Assembly: GCF_030463565.1 (NCBI RefSeq)
Contig: NC_134643.1
Coordinates: forward strand, 18,365,606 to 18,429,605
Direction: 5' to 3'
DNA from: Pelecanus crispus
Taxonomy: Eukaryota > Chordata > Aves > Pelecaniformes > Pelecanidae
DNA length: 64,000 bases
Shown here piece by piece: positions 1-12,000 of the stretch. A model generated the notes under the pieces. That model ran no database searches. It worked only from the letters and a program-made list of their open reading frames with translations, and had not been told where the DNA came from. How positions within the stretch are numbered: the first letter of the stretch is position 1; each line of letters opens with the position of its first letter. Made by a program: the position numbers and the translations under genes.

Positions 1-1402
1 CTTTTTGATTTTTTGGTATCAAAATGAAATGGAAACGTAAGAAAACAATATAAAATCAGACACAGCTACCCAAAAAAGAGGGCAATGGTGAACGAAGAGG
101 ATCTTTTCATAAATGAAGTTAAATATTAATTCTAGCAAACAAATGTATTTAAGGAACTTTGCTGTACCTGACTTCATAGTTGTTCAAAGGTTTGCCAGTC
201 ATCCTGGGGATAGTTCTGAATATACTGAAAAGAAATGCAAAGACTGAGCAGTAACCTGATAAACATTTGTAATCTGTTTGCCTTGTCAGGTGGCAATGTC
301 TGACTAATTTGGAGCACACCATTTTACTGGTTACATATTTAGAGCTGACTAGTCTACATGCCATTCTAAATACAATTTATAGAAATTGTAGATTTTGATG
401 AAATGATACATTTTCAAAAGATTGCACAGGGTTTTAGTCAACCAGCTCATTTAGTCAGAGCTATGAATCAAACTTCACTGCAATGCTTTGAAAAATCAAT
501 CACCTCCAAACTATCTCCAGACAGTCTAATGCGAATAGTTTTGTGAAAATCATGACTCTGAAAGACATAATTCTAAACTACTGTGGCTGAGAAATGACAG
601 TTAGGAGTAATCAATGTTTTGAAAAAGAACCTGAGTGCAAAGGAACCATTCAAACCAATTGCTTTTATGGTTGTATCTGTAAGAGCAAGTCAACAGGAAA
701 AGAGATTACATTGTTAATGGCATATTCTTTGCCATGATTAGAAAAGGAAATGCAATAATGAGACTTGAAGTAATAACACATTCATACTGGATTTAGCTGT
801 GAGAAATTTCCTCCTCTGTCACAGTAGGATGGGTGTAAAATAAACCTATGAGGGGCTGGGACAGCAAGTATAATAGAAACCAGAGAAGTACTGAGTTGAA
901 ATAAATGTTCAGTCTAAAATGGACTTGTACAAGATTTCATTCCTCTTGCTTTTTTTAGCAAATTTTGAGACTGTGACTAGAATTCTTAGAACAGAAGCTA
1001 ATGTAATGCTAGGTGTGTCTTTCACAGTCAGCAACCACTGGCTACTGAGAAAACATGTGACTTGGTATACCATATGGTTGATAATCTCAACACCAAAAAT
1101 TTGGAAGGAAGAGTTTTGAAACACTGTGGGATAGAACATGAAGTGGGGAGAGAGAAATAGAGAAGTGTGCTGTGGACTGTCTCGGTAAAAAACAGAAATG
1201 CAACTATAGGCTTAACAGAAGCTGACAGTGCCCAACTACAAACAGGACAAGAGCAGGATGAGATAAAAACCTATATCTTCCCTTTTTTACCAGCACAAAA
1301 CCTTGTACTCATGATGCACTGTTTCAGAAGACGAGCAATGTTGTGTGCGGTTGATTGGAGAAACACGCATAACAGGGTTGACAGCAACATAGCTTGAAGT
1401 TG
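1..1402. other. Intergenic DNA, no gene seen
   Basis: AT-rich sequence with only short open frames (76 codons or fewer) that overlap on opposite strands and resemble no protein I recognise. I see no exon with flanking splice signals and no identifiable repeat before the LTR that begins at 1408. Confidence 0.6.
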
Positions 1403-1980
1403 GGTTATGTCGTGGTTTAGCCCCAGCCAGCAACTAAGCACCACGCAGCCGCTCGCTCACTCCCCCTACCCCGATGGGATGGGGGAGAGAATCGGAGGAA
1501 TAAGAGTGAAAAAAAACCACTCCTGGGTTGAGATAAGAACAGTTTAATAATTGAAATAAGGTAAAATGATAATAATAATATAATAATGATAATAATAATA
1601 ACAACAATATACAAAGCAAGTGATGCACAATGCAAGTGCTTACCACCCGCCGACCGATACCCAGCCAGTTCCCGAGCAGCGATCGCTGCTCCCCGGCCAA
1701 CCCCCCCCAGTTTCTATACTGAGCATGACGCCATATGGTATGGAATAGCCCTTTGGTCAGTTTGGATCAACTATTCTGGCTGTGCCCCCTTCCAGTTTCT
1801 TGTGCACCTGGCAGAGCATGGGAAGCTGAAAAGTCCTTGACTAACATAAGCAGTACTCAGCAACAACTAAAAACATCAGTGTGTTATCAACATTCTTCTC
1901 CTACTAAATCCAAAACACAGCACTATGCCTGCTACTAGGAAGAAAATTACCTCTATCCCAGCCGAAACCAGGACAGGTTA
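1403..1980 (-). mobile_element. Solo ERV LTR with intact 5-bp target-site duplication (LTR copy 1)
   Basis: The LTR proper is 1408-1975 (568 bp). Read on the minus strand it starts TGTCCTGGTTTCGG and ends CCACGACA, the TG...CA ends of a retroviral LTR. It is flanked by a perfect direct repeat GGTTA at 1403-1407 and 1976-1980. On the minus strand it has a TATA-like TATAGAAA (complement of 1711-1718) and an ATTAAA poly(A) signal (complement of 1543-1548), with an AT-rich trinucleotide stretch (about 1567-1608) near the signal. No internal proviral sequence adjoins it, so it is a recombined solo LTR. A 5-bp duplication suits the ERVL (class III) group; the exact subfamily is not named. Two relatives lie at 28893 and 59174. 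Open frames within it are incidental. Confidence 0.93.
1567..1608. repeat. AT-rich trinucleotide (AAT)n simple repeat within LTR copy 1
   Basis: Imperfect AAT/GAT/AAC units. The same region of LTR copy 2 (about 29247-29285) is a TTA/CTA trinucleotide tract, so the repeat is part of the LTR family and not a local expansion. LTR copy 3 lacks it. Confidence 0.8.
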
Positions 1981-4900
1981 AAACACACAAACTGTTCCTA
2001 CGTAACTGAATCAATGGCAAGACACTATGACTGCAAGTGTATGCGTATGTGTGCAGGTATGCATGTACAGCCAAGTGAGAAAACGTTCACCTCAATCTCC
2101 AAATTTACTGGGTAATAATGATGTTAACACCTCATCCACTGCTTTATACCTCAGAGTAATGAAAGTATAACGCAGATAGACTTCTTTACCTTCGAAACGT
2201 AATTTTCTGATCTTAAAAATCTTCAAGTTTCTCCTTCCTGTGTTCTTCTCTCTGGTAATCTATTTAGCTGTACAGAAAGTATGATATATGAGAATAAATA
2301 ATGCTTGCTTCACAGAAAGTGAGACACAGCCTAATGAGAGTATTAGAGTATTGCCTCCTAGAATTAGTTTCAGATGTATGAGTAAGTAGTTTGCTCTTTG
2401 GAAAGGCATAAACATCTGTGGGTAAAGCAGACTTAAAATGAAAGTCCTCACCATCACTCCCTATCCCTGTCCCACTTTCTGGACAGACATCAAAATGCCA
2501 TGTCTGGACCCAAGCTATGGAAGCCATTGGATTTCCAATCTGGTCTGATTTTTGGAGTTCATTGTTCAAAGCTCTAGATTTTTTTTCAGACTTTTTTGTG
2601 TAGCACACACCTGGGAGCTGAGCCCAATTGTTATCCAGCTGCTGAAAACAAAGTACCTAGAGACAACTGAGAGGCCTTTGGGCAGCCACAATGTCTGTCT
2701 GGGACAGGCAGATATGACACAGGGCCTCAGAAAAGACCCATATCCTCTGAAGCAGCAGCTGGTAGCTAGGGTGGATATCCAACAGCTGCTCCACATCTAA
2801 AATAGCACTAAATGCCTAGGTTTGGCCAATTGAACGTCACTCCCCGTGTCTGATAACACTCTCTAGCAGGGAGATCTCGAGAGTTTTGTCACCTAAATCC
2901 TGGGATTAATGTCTTAGCCAAGGGAACTTCTAATCATTTAACCCATTTTGTCCCCTACTAAAAGTGCAATCAGCAGATCGAAGTGAGTGGTACTAAGGGT
3001 CCTTACATCTCCATTATATGAGGCTCAGGAGGCTCACCCTGATTGAGATGTCGGCTAGTTTCCTGGACCAAATATCTCCACCACAGAGGTGGTTCAGTGC
3101 TCAGGGAAAAGTGATAGGCACAAACTGGAAGACCTTTTGGTGGTATAGTCCACAAGTAAGTTAGGAACCTATCATCCCTGAAGAGCACTACAGCACTTCT
3201 GGAGCAATGTTTCTGATTTAGTTTCCTTCAAAACAGAATCTGTTTCATGAGTACACAACTGTCCTCAGAACTGAATTAATACATCATACATTGAGACAAT
3301 TAAGGGATTTGCTTCAAAACTGCATTACTGCTCTGAACCAAGCTGCTAATGTGGACCTGGTTACACTGTACATTCAAACCTTAGATTTGGCACAGGGCCA
3401 CTAGGCCAGACCATGTTCATAGATTTATCAGCTTCAGTGCTTGGTGAAATAGCTTCCATGGTTTAGAAAGCATTATCTTTTAAAAAAACCTCTCCTACCT
3501 TTACTTGCCTTTGTACATCACCTGAGGAATTTACAGGCTCCAAACCTCCAGGGGCAACTGGCAAAAGATACCTTCTTTTTATCACAGTGGTTAGAGCAAC
3601 TCAGAGTTGAGGGCCACTACCTGATCTTTCATAGTTCCATGATTGCGTTTCAAGTTTCTGCTATAGTACAAATATTCAAAAAATGAAACAGGTTTTAAGC
3701 AAAATGATGGCTAAATTATAATGGCCTTAAGTTGATATAGATATATCTCAGTACCTTCAAGAGACAGCAGGTAATGGAGAAGCCTTTTGTTAACCCCCCA
3801 ATTAAAATATCCTGTTTTTTAACAGTTACGCAAGCTGAAGCTATTATCATGCCTAAGTGAATCTCGTATTCACCCGTCTGTGACTAAATCTAGAGACACC
3901 TTCTACAGCATCAATATTTGGCTGTGTAACTTCTCTCATGATTTGTTCTTCCTCGATCCACCAATAATACAACACATACTGCTTATGTGTCCACTTTTAC
4001 AAAGGGTCTTCCACAGTCTCTTATATAAATAGTATAGAATCTCTGATTCCTTTCATACCTATTTTTATTGAAAGACTAGTGAAATGGCAGTTCTGTGAAA
4101 GGATATTCATCATTATCATGGTCTCAGAGTCAAAGATGCTGTTGCCATAAGGAGGTAGGTGCTAACACGCTAATACTTGTGCCTACTTTTAACCCCATGC
4201 AGAAGACTCCTCTTTGTGGTTTAGGAATCCAGAAGCATTAGCTGACAGTGTGTGTTCAGTCAAATGTGCTCCTAGGGTATCTCTGAAGTATTATCTTACC
4301 ATCCATCCTCCTTTTCATGTGTTCCAGCCCACTGTATGAGATTTGCTTGGTCATTTATGTACAGTCTATCCAAACCACACCTACTACCCAGTGCCGCTGG
4401 GACATCCTTATTAATGACTCAACAAGCATTCAGTCAATCCAACCAAAACCAAAAAGCTATCATATTATTTCATTAAAAGCACGTACACAGAATCCTCTCA
4501 CGGTAGTTTTCCACAAGCGGAAATCCATGGGTGGATGCATCTTCTATGCAAAATTTCTGACTCACACAGGAGCATGGTAAGCACAGAAGTGCTGTGTCAC
4601 TTTAATCTGGTGAAGAAGCTACTCTCATGCTGATGCAATAGCTAAACTGCATAAGCACATCAAATTTCAAGTTTATTTCTAGCAATGAATTTGGAAGGCA
4701 TAATGTATTTTCCTCTTTAGCACATAATCTTTTGTTTTCCTTGGAGTCATTAATATTTGAAAGCTGATAGTAGAAGCAGAAAATCAGCCTGCAAACTAAA
4801 TGTCTTGTTTAGAGCAGGCTACCAGTGAATGACCAAATCCTACGTGAGTTTTTGTAGCTTGGAATAGTTCAGAAGTAAACACTGTTGGTTGTTTTAGGGC

Positions 4901-7900
4901 ACTGCATAGCACAAATACACAAAATAGCATGAACAATGCAGTCCCTAAGATGCAGTCTCATTTGGTACTATTTGTTGCGGGGAAATGATTGGCTTGAAAT
5001 TCTCTTGACCTTTACAGTGCCTGAGGGAAGCTCTCTCAGACAGCTAGGTCCTTCCATCATGCTTTGAAACTCAGCCTATTCCTGAGATGCCAAGAGCTTT
5101 CACCAAATAAATGGATATTCAGCAGATTACAAGATTTTTCTCTCAGATGCAATATGATGCAACTTTAAGAATAGTTCTATGGCTTGTTGGAACATGTTTC
5201 AATTACAGAAGCTTGCTTTATTTTGTTACAATATTCTAGGACATTCTGCATGAATGTTTTTTAATTGTTATACTTATCCATTCCTTGGGCTGCAGTGCAG
5301 TTGACCTTTATATGGTTGGGCACTAGTCTGAGCTGCAGCAGAGCAGTTGCCATGAGAAGTCAGGTGGATGCCACCTTTGGCACCCATAATTATTTTGAAC
5401 AAATGTAGAAAGTGCTGGGCCTAGCAACTTTGCAGTCTACAATCAACTTTTCTACCCTCTACTGACATTATCATGTGTCAGCCCCTAAAATGCCCTGAGC
5501 CCAGCTTAGAATAAACACATTAGAAACACCAAACTGGTGAAAAGTGAATAATCAGGAAGGAAAGCAGGTTTTACTCAGACTTTATGAACACTTTTTAATT
5601 AATATGTATTAATTATGTATTAATCAATATGTAGTATGCACTGCTTAAAGAGTTGAAAATCTGCTTCTTACATAAAAATACAATTTTCAGTTACAGATTT
5701 GTTTTCAGCCTGCTTCTGTAGGGCCACTAGAATAAAAAGGGGAATGTAAGAGATGATATTTCTGAAAATTCTAATGTGAAAAAAAAATCATTCACTGCCT
5801 TGATATTAAAAAATGTAGCAAAGAGGAACAGAAGTGCTGCACATTACTCAGTGCAAATGCCTTTTATATTGAAGTCTTGGGAATAAATTAATCGTTGCTG
5901 TAAGTGGGCAGAACACAGCTGGGAGTGGCTGAATTGTGTTTGCAACCAAGACAAGCTGAACAGCACTCTGTGAAGCAGCTCAGCTGGATTCCTGAGCAGT
6001 GAGAGGCTGCTAACCATCAGCCTTTTAAAACACCACAGTAGTAAAAGCCCACCAAATGGCTGCAAGAAAGTGTTTGGTCTCAGGCCCAGTGGGAATTTCC
6101 TCAGATTTCAAATAGTGGGGGCCATATGCCAAGATCCCTGCAGCACTGCTTATCTGGAAAGTAAACAGCTGAATATATTTGGCACAGTTTTTACTACTGC
6201 TGCTCAAGCAGCTTTCAAATGGGTTTGTATGGGCGCAGCTATCACAGCACTGGAACTAGGAAGAATCCTTTTTTAAGTCGATATTCTTTTGCTAAATTGC
6301 CAGAAAGTGTGTATAGGGAAGATATGAATTGACAAAAACCCCCTTAAAAATAGATAAACAAACATGCAGAATTTTTTACTTGTCTCAGACAGAAATCCTC
6401 CCTCCAATCATCTACCTATACATAAGGGCAACACTTCTGGGTGTCCTTCACGAAGGACTATTTTTCACTTTTCCCAGATTATAATTTTTCAATGATAATC
6501 TTAATGTCAGTGTTGCAGCTACTGTAATACACAGACTTTGTCTCCTAATACACTAATGCTAGTCTCAAAGTAGGTAGGTTCCAAAAATGCAGATTCACAT
6601 TAACAGCCCAGTGGTCACGCTGACATGAAAAAATGTCAGGTTCAAACATCATGCCAGAACTCTTTGGTCTTCAGCTGACTGACACCTGGACATGCTGCAA
6701 ATGATAATTGACTTGATCTTCAAGAGATTAACACAACATTACAGCACTGAGCAGTATCAACTCATCTACTCCCAACAGCTGTTTTGCTGGCAGACTCCAG
6801 GGAGACCTCTTATCGTAATCTCATAATGAGGTATTAATAGCAACCTCAGAGAAAACTGCTTCCTCTTTCTTGAAGAGGGATTATCAGTAACTGCAAAACT
6901 CTGGTTTTTGCAATCTACTGGATGGAAACACTGGCGACAAGGAAGGCATTCCCTGGATCCTCCTCTGCAGGTGGGAAGACACTCCTGAGCTATGTGCTTC
7001 CTTCCAATAGGAAAAATTGTATGTTGAAAGTCCAGTACTTGGTCAACAGAAAACTAAAACCAAGACAGAGGGCTTTGATGATACCTTTACATGAGAGATA
7101 GTAAGAGGAATTTTTGGTTTTGCCTGCTTAGGTGAGAAAAAGCATTGACCCTGTAAGAAATGATAGTGAGAGCCACTTACATAGTGATGTTACAATGAGT
7201 TCATTTTATTGCATAATAGAGGACAAATGAAGGAGACTAATTGTAGCAGAAAAGGACCAAATCACAAAGCCCAGTCCTCTCTCAAAAGCACACAAGGCTA
7301 TTCTTTCTTGTGGCTGCTGTAAAAGTTCTCAGAATATTTCAAAGAAAAAAATGTCTTTGTTCAAGGTTACAGTCCTTAGAATTCATAATAACTGTATCTG
7401 GACTGTCTATAAAAATCAGTGTTTCTCAGAGCAGCATGAAACCTTACCACTGAGGTTCAGTTTCTCCCAGGCATTGTATATGTGTATATTGAAGCCTACC
7501 TGCGAGGGAAAAATCTACAGCAATGCAGGTTAGATGAGCAGGTGGCAACAGAAAAAAAGGCTGCATGGAAGAATAAACATTCAGAGAACCACAGATGTCT
7601 ATTGCTGGCTGACTTTTCCAGGAGTCCTAGGCCTACAGAAGATCTCTCAGACATTGATCCTTTTTCCTTGGTACAGAAGAGGTGAACAATCCCACTGAAG
7701 TTCATGGGAGCTAACAGATGCTATGAAAGGCTTTTCACAACAGCACTGACAAAGTTGCTTGCCTGTTTCTTCCGCCAGAGGGAAGATAATATGGCTTCAC
7801 TGTTGAAAGAAACAAAATAGCGAACAAATACCGAGCAATTCTTTTAAGGTTAAATAAGTATTCAGGCTGCTCTTGCCTTGCAGATGTTTCCGTAGGAAAA

Positions 7901-8700
7901 GCAGGTTCTGCATTGTTTAGGTTTGAAGAAAATAAGATGAAGCAACGTCTTTGTCAATAATTCTGAAGCTCTTACAATCCAGATGTTATAATCAACATTT
8001 CAATAGTGGTATACAACAATTAAATAACGGACATGAATTCTTCAAGAATTTCAGCAGTCCAGAACACAAGGAAGAGTCAGGGAGCATTTTTGACAAATTA
8101 GACCTGAACAAGTATGATAGAAATGATTTGACATTGTTAACCTTGCCTTCTGCCAAGGTAAATATCTGTTTACTATGATAACACCAATGAGCAACTTCTC
8201 TCTATTAAAACAATTCAAATTAATTCAAAACTGCACTAGGTACTGAGCTTTTATCAATCAGAGTATAAACAGGCATTTAACGTAAAAAGTGATATTTATG
8301 TATCATGAAAAGATGCTGACTCCTCCCTTTTTCCTCCTCCTTATTTCTTAAGATTACTGGAGTCATTATTTTCCTCTTCAATGAAAAAAGAAAAAAAGCT
8401 TCACAAAATAATTCTTTGTCTTTGGGCATACAAATCCTCAAATTGGGTTACTTAGGACTGGAGCCAACAGGAGGATTAAAAGAGCCAAAAGGAGGGTTAA
8501 ATAAAGCTGCAAGATCTAGCAAGGTAGTTTTTTCCCCTCAGATGACAGGCTGTTCATATGGAGCTACAGGACTTCCATACGGCCTTTCTGCTAAAGCCAT
8601 CTCTGACTGCATGAAGAGGATACAAAAGTCTAAATGGTTTAGTGAGCCCGTTTCTTTTAATCCATTTCACTCACTGGTTGCACAACCCTTGGTTGTTGTG
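1981..8700. other. Intergenic DNA, no gene seen
   Basis: No open frame here reaches a length or composition that suggests coding, and none looks like a known protein. I looked in particular for ceramide kinase (CERK), the usual divergent neighbour of this gene in vertebrates, and saw no exon of it. There is an AT-rich patch of ATTAAT-type words at about 5596-5635. No clear mobile element was recognised. Confidence 0.5.
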
Positions 8701-9080
8701 TAGTAGTGATATTACCCAAAGCAATGTTGGTTTAGCACCCTGAACAACCCTGATCTCTTCTGAGACTTGTTTCTCAGTGAAGAGCTGAGCTTGTTTCAAC
8801 GGAGAGCCCTTTAGCTCTAGCTGTCCTGCCTTTCGCAACACATTGACCCGGAGGCATGCGGCTGTCCTGGTTTGTCTCAGCTGGAGATCCTGAGGTGGGC
8901 AGTGTTGACAGCAGTGCCACTGCAACCTGGCTGGGGGTGGCCGGAGGGACTGCAGCACAACATCCAGGGACTGCAGCACAACATCCTTTTGCAGTCAGGC
9001 TCCTGCGGGGCTGCCAGCCCTTGCACCCATGCAACGCAGTGCTCCCAGGGCTGTGCGCTCATACAGACTAAATGCTAGAC
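8700..9080. other. Isolated GC-rich patch, unclassified
   Basis: This stretch is clearly richer in G+C than the surrounding AT-rich DNA and holds overlapping open frames on both strands, as GC-rich DNA does by chance. It contains a 21-bp tandem duplication at 8945-8986. From 8863 the text TGTCCTGGTTT matches the 5' terminus of the local LTR family, after which similarity becomes weak. It could be a decayed LTR, an old CpG-rich element or a distal regulatory element. There is no protein evidence. Confidence 0.4.
8945..8986. repeat. Two-copy tandem duplication of a 21-bp unit
   Basis: Units 8945-8965 and 8966-8986 are identical (AGGGACTGCAGCACAACATCC is the unit minus nothing, split here as AGGGACTGCAG then CACAACATCC). 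The perfect identity suggests a recent event or a polymorphic minisatellite seed. Confidence 0.9.
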
Positions 9081-12000
9081 TAGTCTGGTGTCGGCAGCAG
9101 GAAAAAGGCTAAAACCTTTTCCTCCCTTCCCCACTGAATTAATTGTTGGTATGTGAAGTACTTCCTTCACAAAGAGAGTATACTACTGAAATGGCTGAAA
9201 GGCTGAAGCCTAATGTGGGCAGGTGCAATTTTTCTTGTTATCTGAGGCTGGCAGACACATATTTACAGATGAATCAGCTCAGTTTCCTAGGCAGAGAGAC
9301 AAATCAAGTCCCTAGAGCTTCATACCATGGGAAATGCTTTGCAAAGTGTTCCAAGTAGTCCTTTATCAAATAACATCGTGGTTTTGAGCCAGCAGCTCCT
9401 CATCAAAGTATTGATCCTTTCCTGGCATTACAACATCTTGTTGAGATGATGTCATAATGTTTCCAGTGGAGCCAAGGGCACCTCAGCCCCTCTCCAGACA
9501 CGCTTGAGCACACCGAAAAGAGCAACGAGATGAAGAGTGCTGATGAATAGTCCTTTGCCTTCAGGAAAGGAGAACCTGAATGCAAACAAGGATTCATTAA
9601 CATAAATGCTTCTTTCCCCTTTTGAGACGAGTGAAAACAAAACCACATAAGCTTCAAGCTTCACCCATCTTATAAAACACAACAGAAGATTTCCTAAGCT
9701 AAGTTAGATGCTGCGAGGTTACTAACAACAAGGGTGCTGTGAAAAACATCATAGCTAAACCCAAAGCCTACTGAAGGCAGTTTTATCCTAGATCCATCAT
9801 TTCTAAGCACCAGATGAAAACTGACTGCTCTTTCTCTACCATAATAATTTTCTCATTAATTTTACTGGTTTTGAGCATACTGCCAACTATTAGCACTGAA
9901 ATAAAGTGGACATTTTCTTCTATTGTGCGGTGTGTAACAGACAGAAAATTGGAATACTATAAAGAACTCATATAGCTGCTGCTGTGGTGATTTATTCCTT
10001 CACTGCTCCCATATGTTCACACTTCAACTGGCTAATTGTTTAAGAGCTGTGAAGAAATTGCCTGAGTTTCTTTTTCCTAAGGAAAAGGCCCCAATTCAGA
10101 CCCTCTCTCATAAGGCATATTACAGAAGGAGCCAACTGTCCTGACTTCTCAGTGAAAAGAGACAGAGCACATTTCCAGGCAGCACTTTAGATCTTAGCCG
10201 GACTGGAAACTATGCAGAGGTGGCCCTCTTTTTTCACCCACACAAACACAAGAAAGCTCATTTTTAGATACAGCAATTTAAATAAATTTGTTCCATTAAA
10301 TTTCCTCTTACCACAAAGAAAAAAAAATCACTATTCTTGGTGATACTCCAACAAAGCCACATTTTAATTTGATTTCCGTATAAGACTAAGCATCTGTATC
10401 TAATGTGCATTCATAGATACACATATATATATATATGCTATGTCTAAAACAATGCAATGTAACTGTTTCTCTGTTGTAGGGAGTTTAAGACAGACAAGCC
10501 AAAAGAGAGATGAATAATAAGAAGAAATTCAGAAGGGAATAGCTTTGAGAGCAATTCATAGGTTGTACAGCCCAAGGGACTGTTATGATCATCTCCTCTG
10601 ATTTTCTGCACAAAGAACTTAGGTTTTTCACCCAGTAAAAACCTCAATCAATGAATTGTAGCTGAAGTACAGCATATTTTTCAGCAAGACATTCTGTCTT
10701 GATTTAAAGAACTGAATTCATGGAGACGGTCCTACATCCTCTACCCAATGATGCAATTGCTTATCTTCACTCTTTAGATAATATTTCCCCTTAACTTCTT
10801 CTAGTATTAATTTCCAACCATTAAATCATGTTATGCCTCTGCTACGTTCTTTAGTAGTGATTGCCATTATCATTATTTGCATCTCCTAATTTTTGCCACC
10901 TACAAATGCATGGCACCAGTGATTTTGAATTTTTAAGGCATTAGTAAGAATGTTGGCTAGTGTTGTCTGAAAACTGGTACAAACAGAAGGGTGCCACATG
11001 CAAATTAATTTAAATCATAGACAATAAAGATGGTATGGGATCAGCTTGATTCTAATAATATTAATAAGTCTAGTATTATTATTAATATGGGCACAAGAAT
11101 ACAGTATGACATGAACTATGAATTTAAAGTTTTTGTCATGCAGTACTTATAAAACTTTTTTTTAGTATCAAATAAATTCTTGGCCTTTTTTGTTTTTTGA
11201 TAAAAAAACAAAGGTTTGTCTGGCAGAAACCTATCCATTCTTCCCTCGGCTACATTAGCTAGTCTAATATAAAATACTATCTCCTTGTACAAATCTTTCC
11301 TCTCACAAAACAAAGCCAAAAAGGAGAAAACACAGAAGTTTTCAAGCTTCATTAGTATTTCAATTTTGTTCCTGCTCTGCAGCCCATGGCTGATTTTCAG
11401 ACTTAGAGAGATTTCTGAAAAATGATGCATAACGTATTTATTTCCTCTGGCTACTTGTGAAATCTTATTTTAATGACCATGCATACTAGAATTATTACCA
11501 CTATACTTCAGGATTTCAGTAGAAGAGATTAATCCTTTGAGCTCTTTCTGTTTAAAATGGCTTTAACTTCCAAGGAGCTGCCTGTGATTGCCTTATCATT
11601 TTCTCTTCAAAACTCAGGGACTCTGGTGGTTTTACGTCAGTATTCTTAGTTCATTTCTTGCACTAAGATTGCCAGTCCTGAAACAACTGTCAAGACCATT
11701 CAAGTGAAATTGCAAATTTTCATTTCAAGGTTTAGAAGCTAAGCTGCTCTTTCTTTTATTACTTCACAACATGATGCTACATGCTGTGTTATACAAGAAA
11801 GTGATATGAATAGCGAAATACCTCATTCTCACTTTTTAGTCTGAGTTTTCTTTTTTCCTCTTAGCTGAAAAACTTGTACTATTCCTACTCCTTTCTCAAA
11901 AGTAACAAGGTCTAAAAAGAACAAAACTATGCAGGTTTTGATTTTTGCCAATTCTACCAAATGCTTCAATTTGGGAAAATATTTATCATCTTCAGCTAGG

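Noticed and set aside
11050..11092. Possible AT-rich hairpin
   Set aside because: The arms match only partly; typical of AT-rich DNA.
11116..11430. 104-codon minus-strand frame
   Set aside because: Lysine/phenylalanine-rich translation of AT-rich DNA with no similarity I recognise.
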